A stretch of 64,000 nt of DNA from Streptomyces venezuelae. GTDB taxonomy: Bacteria > Actinomycetota > Actinomycetes > Streptomycetales > Streptomycetaceae. This document shows positions 50,867 through 59,225 of this stretch, in pieces (position 1 is the stretch's first letter; the number at the start of each line of letters is the position of its first letter). Made by a program: the position numbers and the translations under genes. The notes under the pieces are model-generated. The model did not search any database, had not been told where the DNA came from, and saw only the letters and a list, made by a program, of their open reading frames with translations. The stretch spans positions 8,302,501 through 8,366,500 of the forward strand of contig NZ_CP029194.1 in NCBI RefSeq assembly GCF_008642375.1, given 5' to 3'.

Positions 50867-50900
50867 GGCGGGTGGCGCGGCAACCACTGTGCCACCCGCC
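50867..50900 (+). terminator. Perfect 10-bp hairpin after the lysyl-oxidase-like gene
   Basis: GGCGGGTGGC (50867-50876) pairs exactly with GCCACCCGCC (50891-50900) around a 14-base loop, ten bases past the stop. Confidence 0.7.
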
Positions 50901-51047
50901 CTCGAAGGACCACGGCGCCAGGTGCTTCCTTCAGGAGGCCGGGCATTCGGCCGGGGATACGCCGGACCGGCCCCAGCGATAGGCCATGCGGCAGAGGGCG
51001 GGCGTGTCCTTGTCGGGCGGGTGGCCGGTGCGGGCCAAGCTCGGGCC

Positions 51048-51680
51048 ATGAAACCCACTCGTATGCGCGCGGCTGTGCTCTCCGCCGTGGCGGCCGTGGT
51101 ACTGGCGGTCGCGGGCACCGGCCCGGCCCAGGCCGGGCCCGTCACACAGGCTGCGGTACCTCCCGCGGACCACAACTGCATCAGTCCCGACGGGACCAAC
51201 CTCAACACCTTCCTCGGCATCAGCGAGCGGATCATGGGTCCGCCGGGGTGCCGCGAGGCTTTCGTGGGGGAGCAGTGGTACCGGTCCTTCCCCTCCTGGG
51301 GCACGGCCGTCGACGGTGACGACGCCCGCTATCCCCGCGGCTACACACCCGCCCGCCTCGACCCGATGGACGACTTCGTCTCGAAGTTCCAGGGGGTCCG
51401 CATCGTGAGCGACATCGGCACGGCCCGGGAGCAGAGCCGGACCTTCGGTCCGGAGACCCTGCGCCGGATCGCCCCCTTCGAAGGGCTCCCCTTCGCCTCC
51501 TTCGCCGCGGGCGCGCTCCCCACGCTCCCGGCCGGCCAGCACACGTCGACGGTCTTCATGCGGCTGAGCGCGGAGCACTGCGACGGGCTGAGCCGACGGC
51601 GTGCGGTCAGCTGCCTGCCCGGAGGAGAATTCCTCTACACGGGCCCGACGCCCGTCACGTTCTTCCTCAGGAACTCCTGA
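51048..51680 (+). CDS. Small secreted protein, unknown function
   Basis: The 210-residue protein has a clear Sec signal (MRAAVLSAVAAVVLAVAGTG, cleavage near AQA). The mature part has at least four cysteines (HNCISPDG, PPGCREAF, EHCDGLSR, VSCLPGG) that may form two disulfides, and no recognised domain. The start is uncertain; ATG 51048 has no strong ribosome site but places the signal correctly. A hairpin and the HIT gene follow. Confidence 0.6.
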   Translation: MKPTRMRAAVLSAVAAVVLAVAGTGPAQAGPVTQAAVPPADHNCISPDGTNLNTFLGISERIMGPPGCREAFVGEQWYRSFPSWGTAVDGDDARYPRGYTPARLDPMDDFVSKFQGVRIVSDIGTAREQSRTFGPETLRRIAPFEGLPFASFAAGALPTLPAGQHTSTVFMRLSAEHCDGLSRRRAVSCLPGGEFLYTGPTPVTFFLRNS

Positions 51681-51702
51681 CCGCCGCAACGGTGAGTCGT
51701 CC

Positions 51703-51739
51703 GTGAGGACCGTGCACATGGATTCGAGCCGGTCCTCAC
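51703..51739 (+). terminator. Hairpin between the secreted protein and HIT genes
   Basis: GTGAGGACC (51703-51711) and GGTCCTCAC (51731-51739) are perfect inverted repeats with a 19-base loop. It ends 33 bases before the HIT start and may be a terminator or a leader stem. Confidence 0.5.
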
Positions 51740-51772
51740 GCGCCGGCCTGGCCGAGGCGAGAGGAACGCGCA

Positions 51773-52264
51773 GTGAACGACAGGCAGCCGATGGATCTGG
51801 ACGCCTACGAGGAACGTGCGCGCCGCGGGCCCTGCTTCGTGTGCGCCACCGTCGACGGGCACCCTGACTACGAGCACCATGTGATCTACGAGGATGCCTG
51901 CCACGTTGCCTTCCTCGACCGATGGCCCACGCTGCCCGGCAAGGTGCTGGTCGCCCCCAAGCGGCACATCGAGCACGTCGTCAGCGGCTTCACCGACGAC
52001 GAGTACACCGACATCATGTGCGTGGTGCGCAAGGTGGCCCTGGCCGTCGAGAAGGTTCTGGCCCCGGAGCGCGTCTACCTGCTGTCGCTGGGCGCGCAGG
52101 GAGGAAACTCCCACGTCCACTGGCACGTCGCGGGCCTGCCGCCCGGCGTGCCCTACGGCGAGCAGCAGTTCCACGCGCTCATGTCGGAGAACGGAGTGCT
52201 GGACGTTTCCCCGGAGGAGGCCGCCGAGCTGGCGGCCCGGCTCCGCGAACACCTCGCGCCATGA
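51773..52264 (+). CDS. HIT-family nucleotide-binding hydrolase
   Basis: The 163-residue protein has the histidine triad HVHWHVAG (H-x-H-x-H) near residue 115, preceded by NSHVHW and by an early CFVC metal-like pair and EHHVIYED. HIT proteins hydrolyse or transfer nucleotides (Ap4A- or adenylyl-type). The GTG start follows a GAGAGGA site. Substrate not determinable. Confidence 0.85.
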   Translation: MNDRQPMDLDAYEERARRGPCFVCATVDGHPDYEHHVIYEDACHVAFLDRWPTLPGKVLVAPKRHIEHVVSGFTDDEYTDIMCVVRKVALAVEKVLAPERVYLLSLGAQGGNSHVHWHVAGLPPGVPYGEQQFHALMSENGVLDVSPEEAAELAARLREHLAP

Positions 52265-52514
52265 CGATCCTGACAGCCGGCGGCAGCGCATTGCTGGCAG
52301 GTCATCCCCTTCCGGCCGAGGCGGCACAAGGAGCATGGGAGGAGTGCCCTTCGAAGCTGCTGTGCTCCCGGGCCCGTAACGGGCACTCGATCCGCTCACG
52401 CGGGCGGTGGCCATTCGGAGGAGTACGGCGTGCTGATGATCCGGCACCCGGGCAGAGTGGCGGTGAGCGGTGGTCGCGACCGCCGACCGTGCGCGGAAGG
52501 GAGGGTGCCCTCTG

Positions 52515-54896
52515 ATGACCCCGGGTAGCGACGACCTCCTCGACGTGGGGCACGCGGCAGGGCTCGTGGTCGACGCCAGGGGGACCATCCTTCGGTGCAC
52601 ACCGGCTGCGGAGAACCTGCTGCGGCGGTCGGCACGAGACCTGTACGGGCGGCGAGTGCGCGATCTCCTCGCGGTTCCGGGGAGCTGGCGCGCGGTCCTG
52701 GAGCAGCGCGACGGGCCGGTGTGGGAAGGGCGCGCGGCACTCGCCCCGGACGGTGGTGGCGACGTGGAGTTTCGTGTCCTGCCGCTCACCGACGGGCCGC
52801 GAGCCGGGTCCCCGCCCCGGTTCCTGGTGCTGGGTGCGCCCCGTCTCCTCGTCTCCCAGTGGCGTCAGGGCCACGCGTTCATGAGGGAACTGTTCCTCCA
52901 GGACCGGATCGGTCTGGCGGTTCTCGACAACGAGTTGCGGCTGGTGCGGACGAACACCCACCTCCTTCCCTACTCGGGTGTGCCGGGAGAGCTGTACCGG
53001 GCCCGTCTGTCCGACTTCCTCCGGGAGGCGGACGCCCACGTGATCGACGCGCGGCTGCGCGAGGTCCTGACGACCGGGGTCCCGCTGGTCGCCGTCGACG
53101 TGCAGGTGCACACGCAGGTCGACCCGGGTGCGGGACGGATCATGGCCCTTTCCGCGTTCCGCCTCCAGGAGGCGAACGGGCTGGTGATGGGCGTGACGGC
53201 CCTCTTCGTCGATGTCACGGAACAGCGCCTCTCGCGTCGCCGCTTCGACCTGCTGCACCGGGCGACCTCCGTGCTCAGCACCACACTCTCCGCCGAGGAG
53301 ACGACCCGGGACCTGGCCGACGTCCTGGTTTCGGCGCTTGCGGACGTCGCGGTCGTCGAGGTCGCCGAGGCCGTGTTCACGTACGCGGAGCCGGTCCCTG
53401 AACGCCATCACCAGCACGTGCTGCGCCGGACGGCGGTGGCCGGAATCTCCCCCGACGTACTCGGTCCCGGCACGGACGTCACGGTGGACACCGGTGGTGT
53501 GCTGTCGGGCCGGGTGTGGTCGCACGCGCACGACACGGAGGCGAGCGCCGGTCTTCCTGACGCGGTCGGTGCCCGTGCGCACGGGATGAGCGCATTGCTA
53601 CGGGCACGGGGGGCGCTTCTCGGCCGGATCAGGGTCGGGCGCGACGAGGATCGTCCGCCCTTCACCGACGAGGACCTCGTTCTGCTGGAGGAGATCGCCT
53701 CGCGTACGGCGCTGGTCGTGGACAACGCGCGTCGGTACGCGCGCGAGCGGAACGCCGCGGTCGGCCTGCAGAGGAGCCTGCTGCCGTCCGCCACGACCGA
53801 CACCTCCACGGTGCACGCCGCGAGTGTCTACCTCCCCACGGACACGGCGACGGGGGTCAGTGGCGACTGGTTCGACGTCATCCCGCTTTCCTCCGCCCGG
53901 GTCGCTCTCGTGGTCGGCGACGTGGTGGGGCACGGCCTCCAGGCCACCGCGACGATGGCGCGCATGCGCACCGCCGTACGGACGCTGGCGGACCTCGACC
54001 TGGAGCCCGACGAGCTGCTGACGCATCTGGACGACCTTGTGTCGCAGTTCGCCATCGACGCCGACGGTACGGAGACGACGCGTCCCCCCGGCACCGAGAT
54101 CGCCTTCGGATCGTTCGGTGCCACGTGTCTGTACATGACGTACGACCCCGTGACCCGGCGGTGCGTCGTGGCCAGCGCGGGACACCCGCCGCCCGCGCTG
54201 GCGGGGCCCGACGGCAGCGTCGCCTACCTCGACCTCAGCCCCGGTCCACCGCTCGGGGTCGGCGGTCTTCCGTTCGAGCCGCTCGAGGCGGAGGTGGAGG
54301 ACGGCAGCGTCCTCGCTCTCTACACCGATGGTCTGATCGAGCGGAGCCACGCCGATCTGGACGAGGGCATGGCGGCACTCCGGCACGCGCTGTCGGTCAC
54401 GCTCACCCCCGGCCGGCCCCTGGAGGACGTCGGTCCCGGGGTGGTCCGGTCTCTCGTGCCGGGTCCGCTGTCGGACGACGTGACGCTCCTGCTCGCGGCG
54501 GTCCGCGGGATCCCCGCGGACGACAGTGCCACCTGGACCTTCGCGGCGGATCCGTCGGTGGTCGCCGAGGCGCGTGAGCGCGTACTGACCCAGCTGTCGC
54601 GGTGGGACCTGGACGAGCTCGCCTTCACCACCGAGCTGGTGGCCAGCGAGCTCGTCACCAATGCCATCCGCTATGCGGGCGGACCGGTCGTGCTCCGGCT
54701 GATCCGCGCGGAAAAGCTGATCTGCGAAGTCTCCGACGGCAGCGGCACTCAGCCCCGAATGCGCCGCGCCCAGGCCACGGAGGAGGGAGGCCGTGGCCTC
54801 TTCCTGATCGCGCAGCTCACCGACCGGTGGGGGAGCAGGTACACGCGCACGGGCAAGACCATCTGGACGGAGCAGTCCTTGCCGCCGCCACGCTGA
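52515..54896 (+). CDS. PAS-GAF-SpoIIE phosphatase with C-terminal HATPase (anti-sigma-factor kinase-like) domain
   Basis: The 793-residue protein has two PAS-like segments (about 10-55 and 125-235), a GAF domain (about 240-405), a SpoIIE/PP2C phosphatase domain with SGDWFDVIPLSSARVALVVG, GHGLQAT, SAGHPPPAL, LYTDGLIERS and LSDDVTLLL, and a GHKL HATPase at the C-terminus (LVASELVTNAIRYAGGPVVL, then EEGGRGLFLIAQLTDRWG) like RsbW-type anti-sigma kinases. One polypeptide thus combines both opposing activities of a partner-switch system. ATG 52515 follows AAGGGAGG at ~10 bases. No anti-sigma antagonist is adjacent. Confidence 0.85.
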   Translation: MTPGSDDLLDVGHAAGLVVDARGTILRCTPAAENLLRRSARDLYGRRVRDLLAVPGSWRAVLEQRDGPVWEGRAALAPDGGGDVEFRVLPLTDGPRAGSPPRFLVLGAPRLLVSQWRQGHAFMRELFLQDRIGLAVLDNELRLVRTNTHLLPYSGVPGELYRARLSDFLREADAHVIDARLREVLTTGVPLVAVDVQVHTQVDPGAGRIMALSAFRLQEANGLVMGVTALFVDVTEQRLSRRRFDLLHRATSVLSTTLSAEETTRDLADVLVSALADVAVVEVAEAVFTYAEPVPERHHQHVLRRTAVAGISPDVLGPGTDVTVDTGGVLSGRVWSHAHDTEASAGLPDAVGARAHGMSALLRARGALLGRIRVGRDEDRPPFTDEDLVLLEEIASRTALVVDNARRYARERNAAVGLQRSLLPSATTDTSTVHAASVYLPTDTATGVSGDWFDVIPLSSARVALVVGDVVGHGLQATATMARMRTAVRTLADLDLEPDELLTHLDDLVSQFAIDADGTETTRPPGTEIAFGSFGATCLYMTYDPVTRRCVVASAGHPPPALAGPDGSVAYLDLSPGPPLGVGGLPFEPLEAEVEDGSVLALYTDGLIERSHADLDEGMAALRHALSVTLTPGRPLEDVGPGVVRSLVPGPLSDDVTLLLAAVRGIPADDSATWTFAADPSVVAEARERVLTQLSRWDLDELAFTTELVASELVTNAIRYAGGPVVLRLIRAEKLICEVSDGSGTQPRMRRAQATEEGGRGLFLIAQLTDRWGSRYTRTGKTIWTEQSLPPPR

Positions 54897-54943
54897 GGCG
54901 GTTCCCCACTCCGGCCTCGCGACGTGCCGTCCGGAATGGGGCC

Positions 54944-55807
54944 TCACGGGGTCGTGGGTGCCGGAGCGTTGTGGATCGCGGTGAAGGCGAGGAGGAGTGC
55001 GGCCGTCCGTGCCGGTTCCTCCAGGATGGGTGTGTGTCCGGCACCGGCCAGCAGCTCGATTCTCGCGCCCGGAACGACGCGGTAGTCGACCGCGGACGAG
55101 GGCCGCCATCTGCGGTCCTGGTCACCGAAGACGACCTGCAGCGGCTTACCGAGGGACATCAGCCGATCCGGGAGCGCCCGCTGCTGCAGATAGGCGATGG
55201 ACGCCTGCATGGCCGTGGTGACCGCGTGGTAGGTCATGCCGCGCAGGTCGTCGACGAGCTCTTGGGGGACCTCGTAGCCCGTACGGAATCCGGTACTCGC
55301 GAACTGCCGGATCTGCTCGTCGGTCGGCGGCCACCGGGTGGCGTCCATGGGAGTGGACCCGGGTGCGATGAAGGCATCCATGCTGGGGCCGGTGTTGATG
55401 AGTGCGAGCGCGGTCACGAGGTCGGGCCGCTGCCCGGCGAGCGCGGCCGCGGCATAGCCGCCGCTGGAATGGCCGACGACGATGGCGCACTCGACGCCGA
55501 GTCGGTCCAGGACCGTGCCGATCCTGCGTCCCTGCTCCTGGGGCGCGTAGTCACCGTCGACCGGTTCGGCCGAGCGGCCGTGCCCGGGCAGATCGATCCG
55601 GATGACGCGATGGGAAGTGGCCAGCAGGGGAACCAGCGCGTCCCACGAACGGCTCGACGTGGCGGACCCGTGGATGAGGAGGAGCGCAGGCGCGTCGCGA
55701 GGGCCGTCCTGGCGTACGTAGATGCTGCCCTGGTCCAGGCGGAGGAGCGCGCCCTCGGTGGCCGCAGCGTCGCCGTTCGGGTGAGGGTGGCTGTCGGGAA
55801 GAGTCAT
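54944..55807 (-). CDS. Alpha/beta hydrolase
   Basis: The 287-residue protein has ALLLIHGSATSSRSWDALVP (oxyanion HG), IDLPGHGRSAEP, nucleophile VVGHSSGGYAAAAL, acid candidate in QVVFGDQDRRW and histidine in LAGAGHTPILEEPAR. It has no signal peptide. It is divergent from the AraC gene at 55882 with a 75-base gap, so that regulator probably controls it. Substrate unknown. Confidence 0.85.
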   Translation of the reverse strand: MTLPDSHPHPNGDAAATEGALLRLDQGSIYVRQDGPRDAPALLLIHGSATSSRSWDALVPLLATSHRVIRIDLPGHGRSAEPVDGDYAPQEQGRRIGTVLDRLGVECAIVVGHSSGGYAAAALAGQRPDLVTALALINTGPSMDAFIAPGSTPMDATRWPPTDEQIRQFASTGFRTGYEVPQELVDDLRGMTYHAVTTAMQASIAYLQQRALPDRLMSLGKPLQVVFGDQDRRWRPSSAVDYRVVPGARIELLAGAGHTPILEEPARTAALLLAFTAIHNAPAPTTP

Positions 55808-55881
55808 GAGCCCACTGTCGCCGCCGGTGCGCGCCGAGGTCTTGGACGAATGTTCCCCTCCTTTCTCGGCCCGCCTAGCAT

Positions 55882-56862
55882 GTGGAGATGGGGTCCACCT
55901 CGAGTGAACGTGACAACCCTGCTGCGTGGGACGTCGCACGTCCGCAGCGGCCCGGCCGGGTGCCTGGTGTCGACATGGCCGGCTTCCGGATCCCCGACGG
56001 GCCCGCCGGTGGTCTGCGGATGGTTCCGCATCCGGCCGTGATGCTGATCCTGGAGTTCGGGGCGAGCGCCTCCGTCGTGGGGGACGGCGCTGGGCGGCGG
56101 CACAGGGGAAGTCTCGTCGCCGGGCCCGGATTCGGCTCCGGAGGCGGGGTCCGGGCGTGGGGAGAACAGGTCGAGTGCGTGCAGGTGCGCCTGTCACCCG
56201 CGATCGTGGGCACGGCACTGGGCGCTTCTCCGGCCGATCTGGCCGGTTCTCTGGTGTCGCTCGACGAGGTGTGGGGCGCGGAGGCGTCACGGATTCGCGA
56301 GCAGCTGGGCGAAATCCCCCTGTGGGAGGACCGCTTCGCGTTCACGGAAGCCTTGCTCGCCCGCCGGCTCGAGGCGCGGTCGCCGGTCGACCCGGCGGTG
56401 TCCTGGGCGTGGAGCCGGATCGTCGCCGGCAAGGGCCGGGTGCGGGTCGACCGCCTGGCGGCCGAACTCGGATGGAGCCGCAAGCGTCTGTGGACCCGGT
56501 TCCACTCACACGTCGGCATGCCACCGAAGAGCGCCGCGAAGCTGGTCCGATTCGACCATGCCGTGCACCGCCTGGTAGCGGGTGAAGGCGTGGCCCACGT
56601 CGCGGCGGACAGCGGCTACTGCGACCAGTCCCACCTGCATCGGGACGTCATGGCGTTCACCGGTACGACGCCGGCCACCGTGCAGGGCGAGCCGTTCCTG
56701 AGGGTGGACGACCGTGCATGGCCGAGAGCGACGGCCGAGCCCTCATCGCCCTCCTCTGCTATCCGAGTGCCAAGGACGCCCGTTCCCGCCACTTCACGCC
56801 CTCGACGAATCGGCCGCCGTACGGCGGAGCCTCAGGCCAACGATCGGCGATCGCCTCCGTGA
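55882..56862 (+). CDS. AraC-family regulator, C-terminal tail altered
   Basis: The 326-residue product has an N-terminal sensor region (MLILEFGASASVVGD) and a C-terminal AraC HTH pair around 190-275 (LAAELGWSRKRLWTRFHSHV and HVAADSGYCDQSHLHRDVMA). After FLRVDDRAW a further ~47 residues are Arg/Pro/Ser-rich and read antisense through a remnant of another gene (see 56759-57035). The real C-terminus may therefore have been lost in a deletion. The divergent alpha/beta hydrolase is the likely target. The start GTG 55882 or ATG 55888 is uncertain. Confidence 0.7.
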   Translation: MEMGSTSSERDNPAAWDVARPQRPGRVPGVDMAGFRIPDGPAGGLRMVPHPAVMLILEFGASASVVGDGAGRRHRGSLVAGPGFGSGGGVRAWGEQVECVQVRLSPAIVGTALGASPADLAGSLVSLDEVWGAEASRIREQLGEIPLWEDRFAFTEALLARRLEARSPVDPAVSWAWSRIVAGKGRVRVDRLAAELGWSRKRLWTRFHSHVGMPPKSAAKLVRFDHAVHRLVAGEGVAHVAADSGYCDQSHLHRDVMAFTGTTPATVQGEPFLRVDDRAWPRATAEPSSPSSAIRVPRTPVPATSRPRRIGRRTAEPQANDRRSPP

Positions 56863-57035
56863 GCCGCCGCACGTGCGTGTCGGGCCCGGGAGCGACGTAC
56901 AGCACTTCCGGGAACCGCCCACACCTCTCGAACCGCAGGTCAAAGGCCGGGCGGCTGCCCAGTACGTCCGCGAGAGCGGAGTGGACGAGCGGATCCATCC
57001 GGCTCTCGGCGAAGACCCGGTTCATCAGGAACCGG
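56759..57035 (-). pseudogene. Remnant resembling the C-terminal part of a 2'-5' RNA ligase-family protein
   Basis: The minus frame reads DPLVHSALADVLGSRPAFDL, FPEVLYVAPGPDTHVRRLTE and AIADRWPEAPPYGGRF, like the C-terminal half of the 2H (2'-5' RNA ligase) fold. The expected N-terminal H-x-T half is missing, and the end overlaps the AraC tail. The kinase gene begins (by its stop) at 57025. Probably a truncated relic. Confidence 0.4.
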
Positions 57036-59223
57036 GCACCGAAAAGCGGAGCAGCCTGCCCGACCAGGTGGCGTAGAGGTGATCGTCGGTGGTGTGTGTC
57101 GACCAGGCGCCGGAGCCGCCGTCGGCCGCGTGATGCCAGACTTGTTCGCCGGTCTCGGCGTGGAAGGCGTACAGGCCCTTCTCTCCCGCGGCGAGGAAGA
57201 GCCCGCGCAGCGTGCCCAGGAACGCCGGGTCGCCCAGACCTGCCCCTGCCGTCCAGCGTTTCGCGCCGGTCCTGGCGTCGATGCCGTGCAGAACCTTCTC
57301 GTCCAGGTAGCAGACGGTCGCGCCGGAGCGTGCGTAGCCGCGGTTGCCGCGGGCGGCGGTCCGTACGCTCCACAGGGTCTTGCCCGTCTCCGGGTCGAAG
57401 GCGGTGAGCAAGCCGCGGGTCGAGCCGTTGGCACCGGTGCCCGGGTAGCAGAACAGAGTGCCTCCGAGCAGGCTCAAGGACCCGCTCCAGAGGAAGATCT
57501 CACTGTTCGTGGGCGGGAGTTCCGTGGGCGTGCTCCGGAGAGTCCTGCCGTCCTCGGGGTCGAGTGCGAGCAGATTCATGCCGCCGTCGATGCCGTAGAG
57601 CACCTCGCCGTCGTCCGGCGGGTAGAGGGCGACGAGGTCCTTCGCCCATACGAGCTTGCCCGAGTCCGGGTCGAGGGCGGCGTATCCCCGGGTGCTCGCT
57701 GCCGGGTCCGTCTTCGAAGGACTGCCCCAGACGATCACGGCACCGGCCCGGGTGCGGCCGTCGACCGAGAGGACGCCCTTCACGGCGGAGGATGTCCAGC
57801 GCACCTCGCCGCTCGCCGCCGCGAGCCCCTGGACGCGTTCGCCGCTCAGCGTCACGACCAGCTTGCTGTCGCAGTACTCGAGCCGGGGCGCGTTGTCCGC
57901 GTCCGGGGCCGCGTTCCACACCTCCTTTCCGGTCCGGCCGCCGAACGCGTGCACCTTGCCGTCGGTGCGTACCGTGTAGACGCGCTCGTCGTCGGCGAGG
58001 GCGTCGGTGTTCTGCCCGCCGACGTCCTGCCACAGGAGCTTGCCGGTGGCACGGTCGAAGCAGGCACCCGTGGCCTGGCGGGTGCACAGCAGCGTGGACC
58101 GGGTCACCGTGCTCAGGGCCATGCCGGGGTGGGGAAGGTCGTGGGCCCAGTCGAGTACGGGGGTGGCGCCCGGGTTCTTGTCGCCCGAGCGCAGGAACCA
58201 GGCGGCGCCGCCGGCCGCCGCGGCCGCGGCGAGCACCCCGCCGCCGGTCAGCAGCCGTCGGCGGCTGAGGAGCGGAGGGCGTACCGCGTCCCGCAGGGTG
58301 CGCTGGTCCTCGGTCACCTGCAGCTCGACCGCGCCGAGCCAGCCCGCGGTGGTCTCCGGCCGGAGCCAGGACTGCAGGTGACCGACGGTGGGACGCCGCG
58401 AGGGGTCCTTGTCGAGGCATGCGGCGACGATGCCGAGCAGGCCGTGCGGGACGCCGGCCAGTTGTGGTTCCTCGTAGGCGACCCGGTAGAGCAGTGCGTG
58501 GGCCGCGCCGGTGCCGAACGGCGGGATGCCGGTGGCGCCGAAGGCGAGTACGGCGCCGAACGCGAACACGTCGCTGGCACCCGTGAGTTGGTCACCTCTC
58601 GACTGCTCGGGCGACATGAAGCCGGGCGAGCCGGCGACCTGGCCCTCGGCGGTGAGGACCGTGCCGTCGACGGCACGGCTGATGCCGAAGTCGATCACCC
58701 GGGGGCCGTCGAGGGTGAGCAGGATGTTGGACGGCTTGAGGTCGCGGTGGACGAGCCCGGCGCGGTGGATCGCGGCCAGTGCCTCGGCCAGGCCTCCGCC
58801 GAGCACGCGCAAGGTGGCCTCGGGCATGGGCCCGTGGGCGTCCAGGGCGTCGGAGAGCGAGGGACCGGGGATGTAGGCGGTGGCCAGCCAGGGCTGCGGC
58901 CCCTCGGGGTCGGCGTCGACGACCGGCGCGGTGAAGGCGCCGGAGACCGCGCGAGCGGCATCCACCTCGGCCTTGAAGCGCCGGCGGAAGTCGGGGTCGG
59001 CGGCCAGTTCGGGACGTACGACCTTGACGGCCACCGCACGGCCGCTGCGCGAGGCGGCGAGGTGGACCCGGCCCATGCCGCCCGCCCCGAGCTCACGGAT
59101 CACCCGGTACGGGCCGATGTACGAGGCGGTAGGGGCGGCGGGCGCGGGCGGCGGGGACGACGTCACCTGAGGCGGCGGGACCTGGGACGGCGGGAACGAC
59201 GGCGGCTGAGAGTGGGGAGGCAT
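57025..59223 (-). CDS. Ser/Thr protein kinase with C-terminal PQQ-like beta-propeller
   Basis: The 732-residue protein has a Pro-rich N-terminus and a Hanks kinase domain (about 35-300) with YRVIRELGAGGMGRVHLA, VKV lysine, HRDLKPSNILL and DFGISRAVDG. A transmembrane helix follows (LLTGGGVLAAAAAAGGAAWF), then a PQQ-type beta-propeller outside the cell with repeats such as GACFDRATGKLLWQDVGGQN and GLLTAFDPETGKTLWSVRTA. The propeller may sense an external ligand. Its ATG 59223 begins two bases after the upstream kinase stop, so the two are coupled. Confidence 0.85.
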   Translation of the reverse strand: MPPHSQPPSFPPSQVPPPQVTSSPPPAPAAPTASYIGPYRVIRELGAGGMGRVHLAASRSGRAVAVKVVRPELAADPDFRRRFKAEVDAARAVSGAFTAPVVDADPEGPQPWLATAYIPGPSLSDALDAHGPMPEATLRVLGGGLAEALAAIHRAGLVHRDLKPSNILLTLDGPRVIDFGISRAVDGTVLTAEGQVAGSPGFMSPEQSRGDQLTGASDVFAFGAVLAFGATGIPPFGTGAAHALLYRVAYEEPQLAGVPHGLLGIVAACLDKDPSRRPTVGHLQSWLRPETTAGWLGAVELQVTEDQRTLRDAVRPPLLSRRRLLTGGGVLAAAAAAGGAAWFLRSGDKNPGATPVLDWAHDLPHPGMALSTVTRSTLLCTRQATGACFDRATGKLLWQDVGGQNTDALADDERVYTVRTDGKVHAFGGRTGKEVWNAAPDADNAPRLEYCDSKLVVTLSGERVQGLAAASGEVRWTSSAVKGVLSVDGRTRAGAVIVWGSPSKTDPAASTRGYAALDPDSGKLVWAKDLVALYPPDDGEVLYGIDGGMNLLALDPEDGRTLRSTPTELPPTNSEIFLWSGSLSLLGGTLFCYPGTGANGSTRGLLTAFDPETGKTLWSVRTAARGNRGYARSGATVCYLDEKVLHGIDARTGAKRWTAGAGLGDPAFLGTLRGLFLAAGEKGLYAFHAETGEQVWHHAADGGSGAWSTHTTDDHLYATWSGRLLRFSVPGS

Positions 59224-59225
59224 GC

